From NCBI GenBank assembly GCA_002914845.1, contig JXTC01000028.1, forward strand, positions 357,886 to 421,885: a stretch of 64,000 nt of DNA. The letters are read 5' to 3'. Shown one piece after another: positions 21,350-33,469 of the stretch (position 1 is its first letter; each line of letters starts with the position of its first letter). Below the pieces are notes generated by a model. The model made no database searches, was not told where the DNA came from, and saw nothing but the letters and a program-made list of their open reading frames with translations. The position numbers were made by a program, and so were the translations under genes. Source of the stretch: Trema orientale. Taxonomy: Eukaryota > Streptophyta > Magnoliopsida > Rosales > Cannabaceae.

Positions 21350-22870
21350 TAGATGGCCAAATTTTGGACCTTTTAAAATAGATCCTTAGCGTTTTTACAT
21401 AATTCCAGGCCTATAGTCAAAAATTGAAGGAAAATTAGGCCTTTTACGACATTTTTATAGAAGAGTTTAAAAAATAGGGTTTCTAACACTTTTATCTATA
21501 AAAAAACCAAAAACATTACAAAACTATGAAAGTCAGGTCTTTTTCAAATTTTTGTACGGTTTTTATTAGAAAAATATCACCTTTTAAAATTTTTTTAGAA
21601 AAATACCATTTTTAAAATGGTTACTTGTTACCAATTTCTGAAAACTGGTTACTAGTTATATACTAGTTATAAATACCTTTAGTTACTAGTTAGAAACTGG
21701 TCATCGGTTAATCGTTACTATTTTAAAAAATGGTATTTTTATAAATATTTTTTAAAAAATGGTATTTTTCTAATACAAATTGTACCTCACCTTAAAGAAA
21801 TACTAACCACTGTATTTTTCAATTTTTTTTTCGGAAAATACCATATAATGTCTAATTCGTGTTTTTTATAGGTCTGTTATGGTTTTTATTAAAAAAAATT
21901 CTATTTTCTAAAAACTATTTAGAAAAATGCATTTTTTAAAATGGTACCTAGTAACCGGTAATCAGTTTCTAGAATCTGGTAACTAAAAACTAAGAAATTG
22001 ATAACTAGTAACTAAAGGTATTTAAAATTTGTATATAACTGGTAATTGGTAGCCAATAACTGGTTTTCAGAAACTGATAACCCATTTTAAAAATAATATT
22101 TTTCTAATTTTTTTAAAAAATGATATTTTTCTAATAAAAATCATGTGGAAATTAAAAAAAAAGAACTCTCCTCTGTATTTTTGTAATTATTTTGGACTTT
22201 TGTAGGTAAAAATGTTAGAAATCAAAAACTAAAAAACCCAAATGGGCTAAAACTTTTAAGAAATCCCGAATTTGTTATAGAAAAATACTACTCTTTAATA
22301 ATATTTAGAAAATACTCTTTTTTTTTATAAAAAAAATTGGTACTTTTTAATAGTACTTGAGGTAACCAATCACGTTATTTAGAGTAATCAAGAATTTTTT
22401 GAGGTAACTAGTCTGATTGCCTTAAGTAACCTGACCAATTACCTCAAATACATCATTAATTAGTGAAAGTAATATTTTTATAATGGCCAAATCATGGACC
22501 TTTTAAACTAGATCCTATAAATCCAGGCCAATAGTCAAAAATTGAAAAATTCCCGGATGAGCTAAAACTGTTGATAAATTTCAGATTTGTTTAGAAAAAT
22601 ACCATTCTTTAATAATATTTATAAAAATAACATTTTTTTAAAGGTAATCGAGGTAACCAATCAAGTTACTTGAAGTACTCAAGAGTTACTTGAAATAACT
22701 AGTTTGATTACCTCAAGTAACTTGGCAAATTACCTCAAATACCTTATCAATTAGTAAAAATAATATTTTTATAAATATTTTTTAGAAATGATAGTTTTCT
22801 AAATAGTTCTGAGACTTTTCAAAAACGTCTGAAAACCCGGTATTTTTCATAAATTTGTTCAATCTTTACC
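21350..22870. repeat. Complex AT-rich repeat region with GTTACTAGTTA-like motifs
   Basis: Several kinds of repetition are interleaved. A block beginning GGCCAAATTTTGGACCTTTT at 21349 recurs as GGCCAAATCATGGACCTTTT at 22483. A block with GAGGTAACCAATCA at 22370-22460 recurs at 22650-22745. GGTTACTAGTTA-type motifs at 21615-21730 are inverted at 21940-22085. No reading frame is supported. It is probably an old satellite-like or transposon-derived repeat. Confidence 0.65.
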
Positions 22871-23904
22871 ATACAGAATCGAATTTCCCCAAGGCCTTTT
22901 TCCAAATATAGTAGCGAACCAAGTGTAAAATCTGATTAAAACTTATGTCACTATGTTTAGTATCGTATAGCAAAATGACCAAAATTTGAACTTATTTTTA
23001 GTAAATATTCTTTTTTCAAATATTGTAGCAAAATGACCGGTATACGGTATAAAATATGATGCACATAGTATAAAATTTTGATATTCAATATATAAATTAA
23101 AATTGGTATATAAGTAGATATACTAAAAGTAAAAACGAATGTATTTGGCGATTTAGCAATAAAAAGAGAAGATCGAGTTTTTATTAAAACAAAGTGTACA
23201 AAAAGGACACACACTATAATTTCTCATATATTTATTAAAGTTAGAATATCAGTAGATAAACCAAGTGTAAAAAAAAAAAAAAAACCAACTATTAGCAATA
23301 AAAAAAAAATATCATAACGGACATTTAATAAAATGATGTGTGAATTAATCTATTTTCGCCAAATACCAGAAGCTTAATTAGAGTTAACAACAGTTTGAAT
23401 TCAAGATTTAACTGCGTTTTTAGAAGCTAAAAATACAGATTTACCCTCACGCAAAATCAAATCCATTCTCATATAGAAAGGGTAAGCGGGTCATTGTCGA
23501 TATTAAGTGGCAGAAATAGGGGAAAAATGGGTATTTTACACGTATATTAATTTGTGAAGTTTACTTAATAAAATAATTAATTGGGAAAGAAAATATCAAC
23601 TCCTCTATTTTTTTTTGTCTTTTTGTCTGCTCTATTTTTTGACAATTGATTTCAAAATAAAATTACCCTTTTCTTACTTCTTAAATACATTTTTTGTTTC
23701 TGGCGGAGAATCCCGACTTTTTAAATTCGCTAAAAAATGTCCTTTTTTTTTTTTTTCAGTAAACACTTCACGCTGTACTAGTGTTTTTTTTTTTTTGAGT
23801 AAATAAAATCTGTCATTAATTAGAAGAATCAATACAACAACAGATAGGATTGAAGGTAGATTTTTCTCCAACCAAATATATCTATCATCTCGCCCTAACA
23901 CAAA
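22871..23904. other. Intergenic AT-rich DNA
   Basis: No gene is recognised. Poly(A) tracts lie near 23270-23285 and poly(T) near 23740-23800. Open frames at 22957-23214, 23615-23806 and 23674-23901 are low-complexity and partly overlap on opposite strands, as expected by chance. Confidence 0.5.
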
Positions 23905-23980
23905 TATCTCGCTATATTGGTTAGATAAATCAAATATCTAGTAAATCAGTATCCGAACATAAACTAAAATATTTTTAAAA

Positions 23981-24173
23981 GGATAATGCTTGAGGTACTA
24001 ATTTTTGTACCAAATTTTTAATACCAACATATGTGATTTGTCACCACTCAATTAGTGATAATATTTAATCTATTTGTAGTAAGTTTTAACACACTAATTA
24101 GTTAGTGGCAAGTTACATGCCAATGTGTTGGTACAAAAAATTTGGTACAAAAATTGGGATGTGTAGTGTTATC
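23981..24173. mobile_element. MITE with ~50-bp terminal inverted repeats
   Basis: A 193-bp element from GGATAATGCTTGAGGTACTA to GGGATGTGTAGTGTTATC. Both ends carry TTTTTGTACCAAATTTTT in inverted orientation. It is flanked by TATTTTTAAAA (23970-23980 and 24174-24184). The paralogous block at 57935 has one such site and no insert. An 9-11 bp duplication in AT-rich DNA suggests a Mutator-type element. Confidence 0.85.
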
Positions 24174-24380
24174 TATTTTTAAAATATTAGATATATTAAC
24201 ATTCGTGTCGTTTTAATATATGTTACTTTTTAATATATCTAATTTCTTTTTGTTAGGGTCATTTTAATATATTTATTTATTTATTTATTTTGGAGGGGAA
24301 CTGCTTTCTTACGGACTTTTAATAGAAATCGTGATGTAATTTTTATTTAAAAAAAAAAAAGAAAAGAAAAGAAAGGAAAG

Positions 24381-25812
24381 TGAAGAGGCAAAATCTGTGA
24401 TGTCATTTTAGATACTGCAACATGGAATGGAATATTTGTCTTGGCTTAATTAACGTATTTTACTGTATTCATAGCTGTCGTGTAATTAATTAAGTGTTTA
24501 ATATCACAATGATTTGATTAGAATTATTTATGGTTAATGTTTGCCTTGCAGGAAAATTAATCTTGATAATTCTTTCTTGTTTAAGTCGTGTTTAATATGC
24601 CAATTGGGACTAGCTCAGTTGATCCAAGGCTTAAGGGACGTGTGTGTGAGTTTGGGAGGGGGGGGTCAGGGGGTTCAAACCTTGGTAGAGTGTGTGTGTT
24701 TTATTTTCCTTTAAATTTGTAGTAAGTGGTGGTCATTAGTTAAGCCCCACTTTTTTTTTTTTTTTTTTAAAAAAAGTTGTGTTTAATATAGATTTGATTA
24801 ATATGTGATTAAGTCAATCAATTATAAATTAGTCTAATTAGGCTCTAATTATATTAGGTGTATATTTGAATATTATTTCATCTAATATATTTGACAGCTC
24901 GTGTAAATTGGTTAAGGAAATAATCTTATTGTGTGAAAAAGTAGTTGCCTAATTTCTATAAGGAATTTCAATGTTGTCGTTTCCTTTTTTAGTCTAAGCT
25001 GATTCTATATGTGTTTAAGGAATTTTATTATGTTAATTTGTTAATCAATTTATGAGAAATCAAATTTGTAATTGCAGGAAACAAATCAGCAACTTTCTCA
25101 GAATATTATAACATGACTGTTTTAGAGAGGGTCAATATTGTAATATCACTGGATAGAATCAGCATTTAATTTTATATCAGCCAATTACGATTTTGTCTGA
25201 TTATTTTATCTTCCAGTCAACATTTATTTTCATTAACAGTTGTCTTGCAGATTGCCAAATATTGAAAGACTTCAAGCACTATAAATAGAATAATAGGGTA
25301 GAATCTAAAGTGTGTCGAGTGTCTTGCATATATTTGTGATTGTCGTCAGAGTAATACTTTATTAAATCTGTCTATACTTTGTATTGTGAGACTAGGAGGG
25401 ATTCTTAGTCATGAGAGTACTTTAGGAAAAGTACAATAAGTCTTCAGGAGAAAGCAGGTTCTGAAAAATCTAAAGGGAGTTCAGACTGAAGGAATCACAT
25501 TGAGTCGAAGGGAGCTCGCTAGACAGATTAGTAAAGGAGTACTTGTATATTGCAATATTTAAAAGAGTGAGTCTTTTAAATTCGATTAGTATTTGTACTC
25601 CTTTGATCTTTACTAATATGTTTATTTCTCAGAGCATGGCTCTTTGGATGTAGATTATTGAGAAATAGTTAAACTAAATAAAAATATTATGTGTCAAGTT
25701 TTTTATTTTTTGATGGTACAATATTCATATAATAATTTTCTGTATAACTATTTTGCATAATTAATTGGACAATTAATTATATTCGGTAAGAATACAAGAA
25801 ATGGTCGTGACA
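24381..25812 (+). mobile_element. Probable solo LTR (with nested SINE)
   Basis: The segment begins TGAAGAGG and ends CGTGACA, giving TG...CA ends, and is flanked by 5-bp direct repeats GAAAG (24376-24380 and 25813-25817). It is absent from the paralogous block at 58.1 kb. A TATA-like box (CACTATAAATAGAATA) lies near 25279, followed by a leader-like stretch. There are no coding domains. Without the SINE it would be about 1.24 kb, within the usual LTR range. The GAAAG flank is part of a purine-rich run, so the exact ends are less certain than the insertion itself. Confidence 0.62.
24599..24778 (+). mobile_element. tRNA-derived SINE
   Basis: An internal pol III promoter is visible: box A-like TAGCTCAGTTG (24611-24621) and box B GGTTCAAACC (24672-24681). 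The body ends in a T18 A7 tail. An 11-bp direct repeat GTGTTTAATAT flanks it (24588-24598 and 24779-24789). A T-rich 3' end is known in Au and p-SINE type plant SINEs. It is not a tRNA gene: no clover-leaf pairing is apparent. Confidence 0.87.
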
Positions 25813-26371
25813 GAAAGGAAAGAAAATTGAGATGTAATTTTTAGGTAACAAAATTAATATGTTAATACATAACTTTTGTAGGTCTCTATAATTAGTCAAA
25901 TTTAGCAGTGATTACTTGCTTGTTCCACGTTGAATACCATATGTTGTTTTTGGAAGGAAAAATCTTTAATAATTTTTTTTTTTTAAAAAAAAGAAAGAAG
26001 ACTATAGAAGCATGCAGTGCCAACCATTACGATTCTATAACCCCAACTCCTCAACTCTCCCCTTAGCTCTATTATCTTAGTTAGATACATCACAATGCTG
26101 AATGCACTTATGTTAGCTTTCATATACATATTAATAAATTTACTAAAGAGACTACGAAATATTTTATTGGCGTGATTCTTGAATTCACTTATACTTTATA
26201 CTTTATAGTGGCTTAATTTCTTTGTTACCTTCTCGTTTGCAAAAAGTTCCAATTGAAATTTAAGTTAGATTCAACTAATTAAAAATGATTTATCATATAA
26301 AGTAATTGTAAAGTAATCTTAAATACAAACTGATTTAAATCATGAATTGAAAAGTCTACGCTACTTACCTG

Positions 26372-26613
26372 GTCTTCTTTTTATTTTTATTATTATTATT
26401 TTTATTTTTTTATAGCAAAATGGCCTGCTAGCATTCACAGAAAAACTTCATTAATTTAAATCGTCATGAACAGATGATGAAATAAAAACAGAATAACAAT
26501 CAACCCGTAATATATCTCTGGTAAATAGAAAAAGCATAAATAGCAAAACTATGAGTCACTATATTCCCGGAATGAGGAAAATAATGACAAGGACTAAAAT
26601 TAGTAAAAGTAAT
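26372..26613 (-). pseudogene. LINE 3' end, distal part (cut off by copia-2)
   Basis: On the minus strand this reads the last residues of a LINE ORF2 RNase H-like domain (HSGNIVTHSFAIYAFS near 26545-26590), a TGA stop, a short 3' UTR and an A-rich tail (26372-26416 as T-rich plus strand). It is the continuation of the fragment that begins at 37092: copia-2 sits exactly between the two. Confidence 0.75.
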
Positions 26614-27183
26614 TGCAAGGATTAACTCCTCCAATCACAGAAATTAGAACTAATAGAACAAATAAAATCACAAACTGACTGAACAAGAAAACCAGAAAAA
26701 CAGAGCAATATACTTGGTTTAGTTCGGTAGAATACCAAACCTACATCTAAGGCAGGGTTCAAGACCCCATTCGAATCCACTATACTTTCAGAGAAGTTTT
26801 TTTACACACTCAGATCACTCTCTCAGATTGTACACATGAGTATTTTCTCCCTCTTTCTCACTGTTTTCTCGAGAAACAAATACTCACAGCAAAACAGATG
26901 AATATCACAGAAGAGTTCCCTCTTGAACTCTTTCTTGTTTACTCTCACTTGTACAATACAAAGATTAAACTGAAAGAACTAACTATATACTTCAGTCTTT
27001 GACGATCTCCTCATATATACATCTCATTGAGCCAATAGAAACATGCCATCTCATCAGTCGGTTGAAGACCATAACAGAATACCGAGCTGCAGTCTTGATC
27101 CCCTGTTCAAAGCAAATTAACTGACTTAACAGGCTTAACTAACTTAATGGCCAGTTAGTTTAATTAGAGCCAATTACCCATCA
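26614..27183 (-). repeat. 3' LTR of copia-2
   Basis: 570 bp, matching 36529-37091 along its full length with a few per cent of point differences and short indels. The differences mean the insertion is not recent, though it is younger than the LINE it interrupts. Confidence 0.93.
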
Positions 27184-27239
27184 AATCTCCACCTTTGGCT
27201 CTAAGAGAACTTGTGAATTCGACCATTGAACCCTGCAAT

Positions 27240-28644
27240 CATCAGTGACTAACCAGTTAATAATCTTAACAAGTTCAAAGCTTCTTTGAACTTGTTAACT
27301 GGTATAACTTTGGTTAACAGATCTGCAAGATTAATTTCAGTAGCAATCTACTTCACTTCAACTAGCTCCTTAGCTATAATATCTCTGACAAAGTGGAGCT
27401 TAACACCAATATATTTAGTTAGTCCTCTCATGAAAGACACTATTTCTAGTCAAGCGAATTGCCCTTTGAGAATCACAATACACTTCCACTTTATCCTGCA
27501 CAAAACCAAGTTCATTGACAATTCCTCTCAGCCACATTGCTTCTTTAATTGTATCAGTCAAAGCAATATACTCAGCTTTAGTAGTAGATAAAGCTACCAC
27601 ATGTTGCAAACTTGACTTCCAGCTCATTGTATTTCCACTTACAGTAAAGACATAGCCTGAACGTGATCTTCTTTTATCCATGTCACTAGCAAAATCCGAA
27701 TCACTGTACCCTTTAATTTGACAACTAGATTGATCATCACAGTAGTATTTTAACTTTAGTTTATAAGTACCTTTCAGGTATCTAAGCAACCACTTTATAG
27801 CCTGCCAGTGCTCTCTCCCTGGTTTACTCATAAACCTGCTCACAAGACCAACTCCATAAGCTATATCAGGTCTAGAACTGACTATTGCATAAATCATACT
27901 CCCAACTGCATTGGAGCATGGAACATTCTTCATATGAGCACTTTCTTCTGCAGTATCCTGTTCCTTCACTGCAGTAAGTCTAAAATGAGCACCTACTGGA
28001 GTATTGATAGATTTTGCCTGCTGTATATTGAAGAGCTGCACAACGTTCTCGAGATATCCTTCTTGTGACAAAGTCAAAACACCATTAACTCTGTCTCTGT
28101 ATATGTCAATGCCCAGAATTCTTTTAGCTAGACCTAGGTCCTTCATGTCAAACTCAGAACTCAATATCTCCTTCAGCTTTTGTATCTCAGATCTATGCTT
28201 ACAGGCAATAAGCATGTCATCAACATAGATTAAGAGATATATGTAAGCATTATCACTTAACCTCATAAACTATACATAACTATCATATTTGCTTCTTGAA
28301 AAACTTGTTTCAACATGAAATCATCAAATCTTTTATACCATTGCCTTTGAGACTGCTTTAGTCTATACAAAGATTTCTGTAACAAGTAAATCTCTTGTTC
28401 TTTACCTTTACATTCGAAACCTTCAGGTTGTGTCATGAAAATTCTCTCATCTAAACTTCAATGTAAGAAAGTAGTTTTAATGTCCAACTGATCTAACTCG
28501 AGATCTTAGATTGCAGTTATTGCTAAAATCAATCTAATTGAGGTATGCTTCACTATGGGTGAAAAAACTTCACGATAATCAATACCCTCAATTTGAGAAT
28601 ATCCCTTAGCCACCAGTCTTGCCTTAAATCTTCCTTGTTCTACA
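27240..28644 (-). pseudogene. Copia-2 RT C-terminal half and RNase H
   Basis: The minus strand carries [23 protein letters not shown] (catalytic YVDD kept), RYLKGTYKLKL, then RNase H with SDSDFASD, STTKAEYIAL and VEVYCDSQRAI. Stops and frameshifts occur near 28505 and 28270. A 4-bp insertion near 27418 ends the main frame at HERTN, after which the RNase H tail (LADLLTKVIPVNKF) continues in another frame to about 27240. The upstream end is cut by copia-3. Its missing N-terminal half lies at 33783-34245. Confidence 0.88.
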
Positions 28645-28649
28645 CTAAG

Positions 28650-28963
28650 TGAAAACAATATTAAAAAGATAACTATTTTATTTCACGATATCAAATACAC
28701 GTACATAGCTGTCTCTTTTATAGGAAAACTATACAGAGAATAAAAAGAGAAGGTAACAATACATAAAATGGAAACAAACAACCAGATTTCCTGTACAAGG
28801 AAAATTCCTTAAAAACTCTCAATCTAATAAACTAAAAAAAGTAACTAAATATCACAGCTAATCCCTTAATTTTAGTACACGGTTTCTGCCTACCAACTCC
28901 TACATGGTTTTTATTAAATTACAGAGATTCTTTTTGCTATTTTTTTCCAAAAATATTTCAACA
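28650..28963 (-). repeat. 3' LTR of copia-3
   Basis: 314 bp, nearly identical to 33470-33782; differences include a one-base change in an A run, CATGG versus CACAG and a T-run length change. The high identity shows that copia-3 is the youngest insertion in this nest. Confidence 0.94.
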
Positions 28964-28970
28964 CTCCCCC

Positions 28971-31900
28971 TCAAGCTGGTTGGTAAAGATCAAATAAACC
29001 CAGCTTGCTTATCAGTCCCTCAAAAACTTGTTTTTGTACTCCTTTTGTAAATATGTCTGCTAGCTGATCTTTGGTCGTCACATAAGGCATGCAGATTGTT
29101 CCATCTTCTAATTTTTCTTTAATGAAATGTCTATCTATCTCAATATGTTTAGTCCTGTCATGCTGAATAGGATTATGTGAGATACTAATAGCAGCTTTAT
29201 TGTCACAAAAAAGTTTCATAGGAACATCAACATTTACCCCCAACTCTTTAACTAACTTCTTTAGCCATAGTAGTTCACATATCCCCTGAGCTGCTACTCG
29301 AAACTCAGCTTCTGCACTACTCCTGGCAACAACTGACTGTTTTTTACTTCTCCATGTTACCAAATTACCGCCAAAAAAAGTACAAAATCCAGAAGTTGAT
29401 CTTCGATCATTAACACAACCAGCCCAATCTGCATCGGTGAAAGCTTCTATCTTCAAAGATTTACCACCTGTGAATAACAATCCTCTTCCAGGAGTTCTTT
29501 TCAAATATTTCAAAATCTTGTAAACAGCCTCTAAATGTTCTTCCGTAGGTGAATGCATATGTTGACTAACGACACTTACTGAAAAAGCTATATCTGGTCT
29601 AGTATGAGAAAGATATATAAGTTTCCCAACTAACCTTTGATATCTTTCCACATCAGCTAGTGTTTTCTTATCAGATACTCCAAGTTTGAAATTAGCATCA
29701 ATCGGTACATCTCCTGGTTTACAACCAAGCATTCCTACTTCTTTGAGCAAATCCATCGTATATTTCCTTTGTGTAAACACAATTCCATTCTTCGATCGAG
29801 CTACCTCCATTCCCAGAAAGTATTTTAAGGACCCAAGGTCTTTAATTTCGAATTCTCTTCCCAAGAAATCTTTCAACTTCTGAATATCTTCTATATTATT
29901 GCCGGTTACAATTATGTCATCCACATAAACTATTAGAACAATGATCTTCCCTTCTGCTGATTTCCTTAAAAACAAAGTATGATCTGCTTGACTTTGGAAA
30001 AAACCGAATCTTCTAATGGATTTTGAAAACCTGTCAAACCACGCGCGAGGAGACGACTTTAGTCCATATAATGACCGTTTCAACCTACAGACGTTGTCTC
30101 TACCATAAGAGCTCTCGAAACCTGGTGGTAATGTCATGTATACCTCTTCCTCTAGCTCTCCATTTAGGAAAGCATTTTTAACATCCAGCTAGTGAAGGGG
30201 CCAGGATTGATTTGCAGCAAGTGATAGTAAAACTCTAACTGTGTTCATCTTGGCTACTGGAGCAAATGTTTCCTGATAGTCAATTCCGTAAGTCTGAGTA
30301 TAACCTTTCGCGACCAACCGTGCTTTGTATCTTTCCACTGTCCCATCTACCTTGTATTTGGGTACAAAGACCCATTTACATCCGACTGGAGTCTTGTTTA
30401 GTGGAAGTTTCACAACTTCGCATGTCTTGTTCTTCTCTAATGCCTTCATTTCTTCCATTACTGCCTCTCGCCACTCTGGTATTTTTAGAGCCTTTTGTAT
30501 ATTATTAGGAATCTCCATGGTGGATAGATTATATGCAAATTTACAATATAATGGTGACAAACGATGATAGGAGACATATTTGGAAATTGGGTGTTGAGTA
30601 CAAGATCTAGTTCCTTTTCTTAGAGCAATTGGTATATCTAAATCATCAAAAGAATTTGAATTTGAATCAGGTATAAGATTACCTTCACTTTCCTTTGATC
30701 AGTCTCGGTTGGAGGATTCTGTATTTCTAAGTGCATTGGAAGAGATTGTACTGTTTTGTTGAGATTTTTTCTCCTAGTATAAACACGTATATCAGGACAG
30801 TTGGTTTCTTCTCTTTGTGGCACCGTTTGAGACATGGGAGGTGAGGGAGATTTTGGGGAGGATTTTTGAGGAGATTGAGATTTCTGAGGAGAATCTTGAT
30901 TTGGTAAGTCTAATAATGGGAGATTTGATGTAGATAATTCAGGTAATGATGATTCCCAAAGATGATCTTCCACTAATTTCTCCCCCTGAAGAGAATTTTG
31001 GGGAAAAAATGGTTTATTTTCAAAAAAGGTAACATCAAAAGATATGTAATACTTTCTATTAATAGGGTCATAGCATTTATATCCTTTTTGGGTAGGAGAA
31101 TATCCTAAAAAGACGCATTTGACAGCTTTTGGATCTAATTTACTGCGATTATGACTATGAATGTGAACAAATGCTTGACACCCAAAGATTTTGATAGGTA
31201 GTGACTGAATCAATTTTGTTTGTGGAAAGATATCATTCAAAATTTGAATTGGAGTTTGAAATCCTAACACTCTAGATGGTAGGCGATTGATTAAGTATGA
31301 TGCTGTTAAGATCGAATCTCCCCAGAAGTGTTTTGGAACCCCTGTAGTAAACATTAAAGCCCTGGCCACTTCTAAAAGATGTCTATTTTTCCTCTCAGCA
31401 AGGCCATTTTATTGTGGGCTATCAACACAAGAGGATTGGTGAATTATACCATTTTCGGTTAAAAAATCTCCCAGTATTCTAGAAAAATATTCTCTCCCAT
31501 TATCTGTCCTCAAAATTCTTATTGGTACTCCAAATTGTGTTTTTATCATTGTTGAAAAATTCTTAAAGCATTGAGCAGCTTCAGATTTTTCTTTTAAACG
31601 ATATACCCAACAAAGCCGAGTATGGTCATCAATAAACGTAATGAACCATTTGGTTCCTGAAATATTTGTTACCCGAGAAGGACCCCAAATATCACTATGC
31701 AAGAACAAAAGGAGTAGATTTTTGATAAACTTTTGATCGAAAATGAGCACGTTTATGCTTTGATAATTCACAGATATCACACTGAAATTTTGAAGGATCC
31801 TTATTTTTAAAAAAGGGAAACAACTTATGTAGATAAGAAAAACTAGGATGTCCTAATCTATGGTGCCATAACATAATATCATCCTCTGTATAATGAGGAG

Positions 31901-33270
31901 AGGTTTTATTTGCAAACTGATTTGGTCCTTCTACGTGTGATCCATTATCAATGTAGTACAACCCATTTTCCAATCTAGCACTGCCAATCCTCTTCCCCGA
32001 GACCAAGTCCTGAAATTCACAATGATTGGGAAAGAAGTTAAAAACACAATTTTGATCTTTTGTGAATTTACTTACAGAAAAAAGATTATATGTGAGTCTA
32101 GGAACATGTAGAACAGATTTTAAGCAAAGATTTTTTGAAATTGAGATTGACCCTTTTCCTGCAATAGCTGATAATGATCCATCAGCTATTTTAACCTTTT
32201 TGTTTCTGGAATAAGGGATATATGTTGTAAATAAATCATACATACCAGTCATGTGATCAGATGCTCCTGAATCAATTATCCAAGGAACTGTTTTGAATAG
32301 ATTACCTGCTAGAGAATAGGAAGGGTTATTGGAATTGGTTGTTTTGGCCTGACTCACAAAATCATGAACAAGATCCCACTGCTCCTTGGTAAACTGATTT
32401 ATCAGATGATTCTCCAGAGGTTTGCTCTTGTTTTCTCTCCTCAGCAATATGGAGAGCACGATTGTTCCTATCTGGAGTTTTTCCATTCTTCAGGTGTGCA
32501 GGTTTCCCATGGATCTTCCAGCAAGTATCCCTGGTGTGCCATGGTTTGTTGCAATGATCACAACAGGGTCACTTGCCTCTATCATCATTTTTCTTAAAAT
32601 TCCGCTGATTGCTTGGCAAGGTAGTCTCTGTTTTTAGGGCTGAGCTGTCCAATGGAGTGACAGAATTATGAGTGGTTCCCATCATGACAATCCTTCGACT
32701 CTCCTCTCTCCTTACAGTAGCAAATACTTCATGTATGGAAGGAAGTAGATCACTCCCTAAGACTCGCCCTCGCACCTCGTCAAGTTCTTTATTCAATCCA
32801 ATGAGAAACTCAAAGATTCTCTCTTTTTCCAGCATTTTGTTGTATTGAGCACTATCATTAGAACATGCCCATTTGATCTGGTAGTACTGGTCCAGTTCTT
32901 GCCAAAGGCCCTTTAGTGTACTGTAGTACTTAGTCACACTGGAATCTCCTTGGCGCACCCTTCGAACCCGCTGAGTGACTTTGAACATTTGCGCAGCATT
33001 CCCAGCATCAGAATATGTTTCTGCAACGGCTTCCCAGATGGCTTTGGCAGTGGGAAGGAACAGATACATTCGTCCAATATCTTGTTCCATAGAGTTCACC
33101 AACCAAGCCATGAGCATGGAATTTTCGGCCTCCCATGACTGGTAAGAGGAATCGGTTTCAGCAGGTTGCTTAACCGAGCCATTCAGATATCCATATTTTC
33201 CTTTCCCCCTAATAAACATCAGGACAGATTGTGACCACTACAGATAGTTATGGCCACTGAGTTTATGCGA
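28971..33270 (-). pseudogene. Copia-3 gag-pol polyprotein, nearly full length but broken
   Basis: Order on the minus strand: gag (33270-32430) with CCHC knuckle CDHCNKPWHTRDTC; protease with DSGASDHMT near 32260; GAG-pre-integrase LWHHRLGHPS; integrase with HSDIWGPS, RTDNGREYF and AERKNR; RT with YVDDIIVT near 29915; RNase H with RSSAEAEFR and LFCDNKAA; stop at 28971. All catalytic motifs look intact. Four premature stops (33238-33240, 32569-32571, 31409-31411, 30189-30191) and frameshifts near 32.4, 31.7 and 30.7 kb abolish expression. The RT-RNase H part (30137-28971, 388 codons) is still fully open. Confidence 0.93.
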
Positions 33271-33469
33271 GGTGATCTATAAAGAGGGATTTTCATTTGG
33301 CTGTTAGATGGTTTTTAGTGTCTGGTCAGTGTTTGGCTGGGCAGTATTTTGGGACATAGCTTCTGAAACGTCAGACATAGTGATAGGTTTAGGGTAGGAT
33401 GAAAACTCTTGGTTTTTTTTTTTCTTCTTCTTTTCTCACAATTTATGGATCAGTTCTGCTCTGATACCA

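Larger units (their letters stand above)
23905..26370. repeat. Paralogous block, copy 1 (partner at 57858-58535)
   Basis: The parts 23905-23980, 24225-24380 and 25813-26370 align in order to 57858-58535. Shared anchors include CATAAACTAAAATATTTTT versus CATGAACTAAAATATTTTTT, CTATAGAAGCATGCAGT, GATTCTATAACCCC and GAAAAGTCTACGCTACTT. The parts absent from copy 2 are a MITE and a probable solo LTR. No gene is visible in either copy. Confidence 0.85.

Noticed and set aside
24605-24690. A tRNA gene, because of clear A- and B-box sequences
   Set aside because: There is no acceptor-stem or anticodon-arm pairing. The long body, T/A tail and 11-bp duplication identify a SINE.
27286-28228. Plus-strand frames opposite copia-2 RT/RNase H
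   Set aside because: Antisense shadows of the retrotransposon pol gene.
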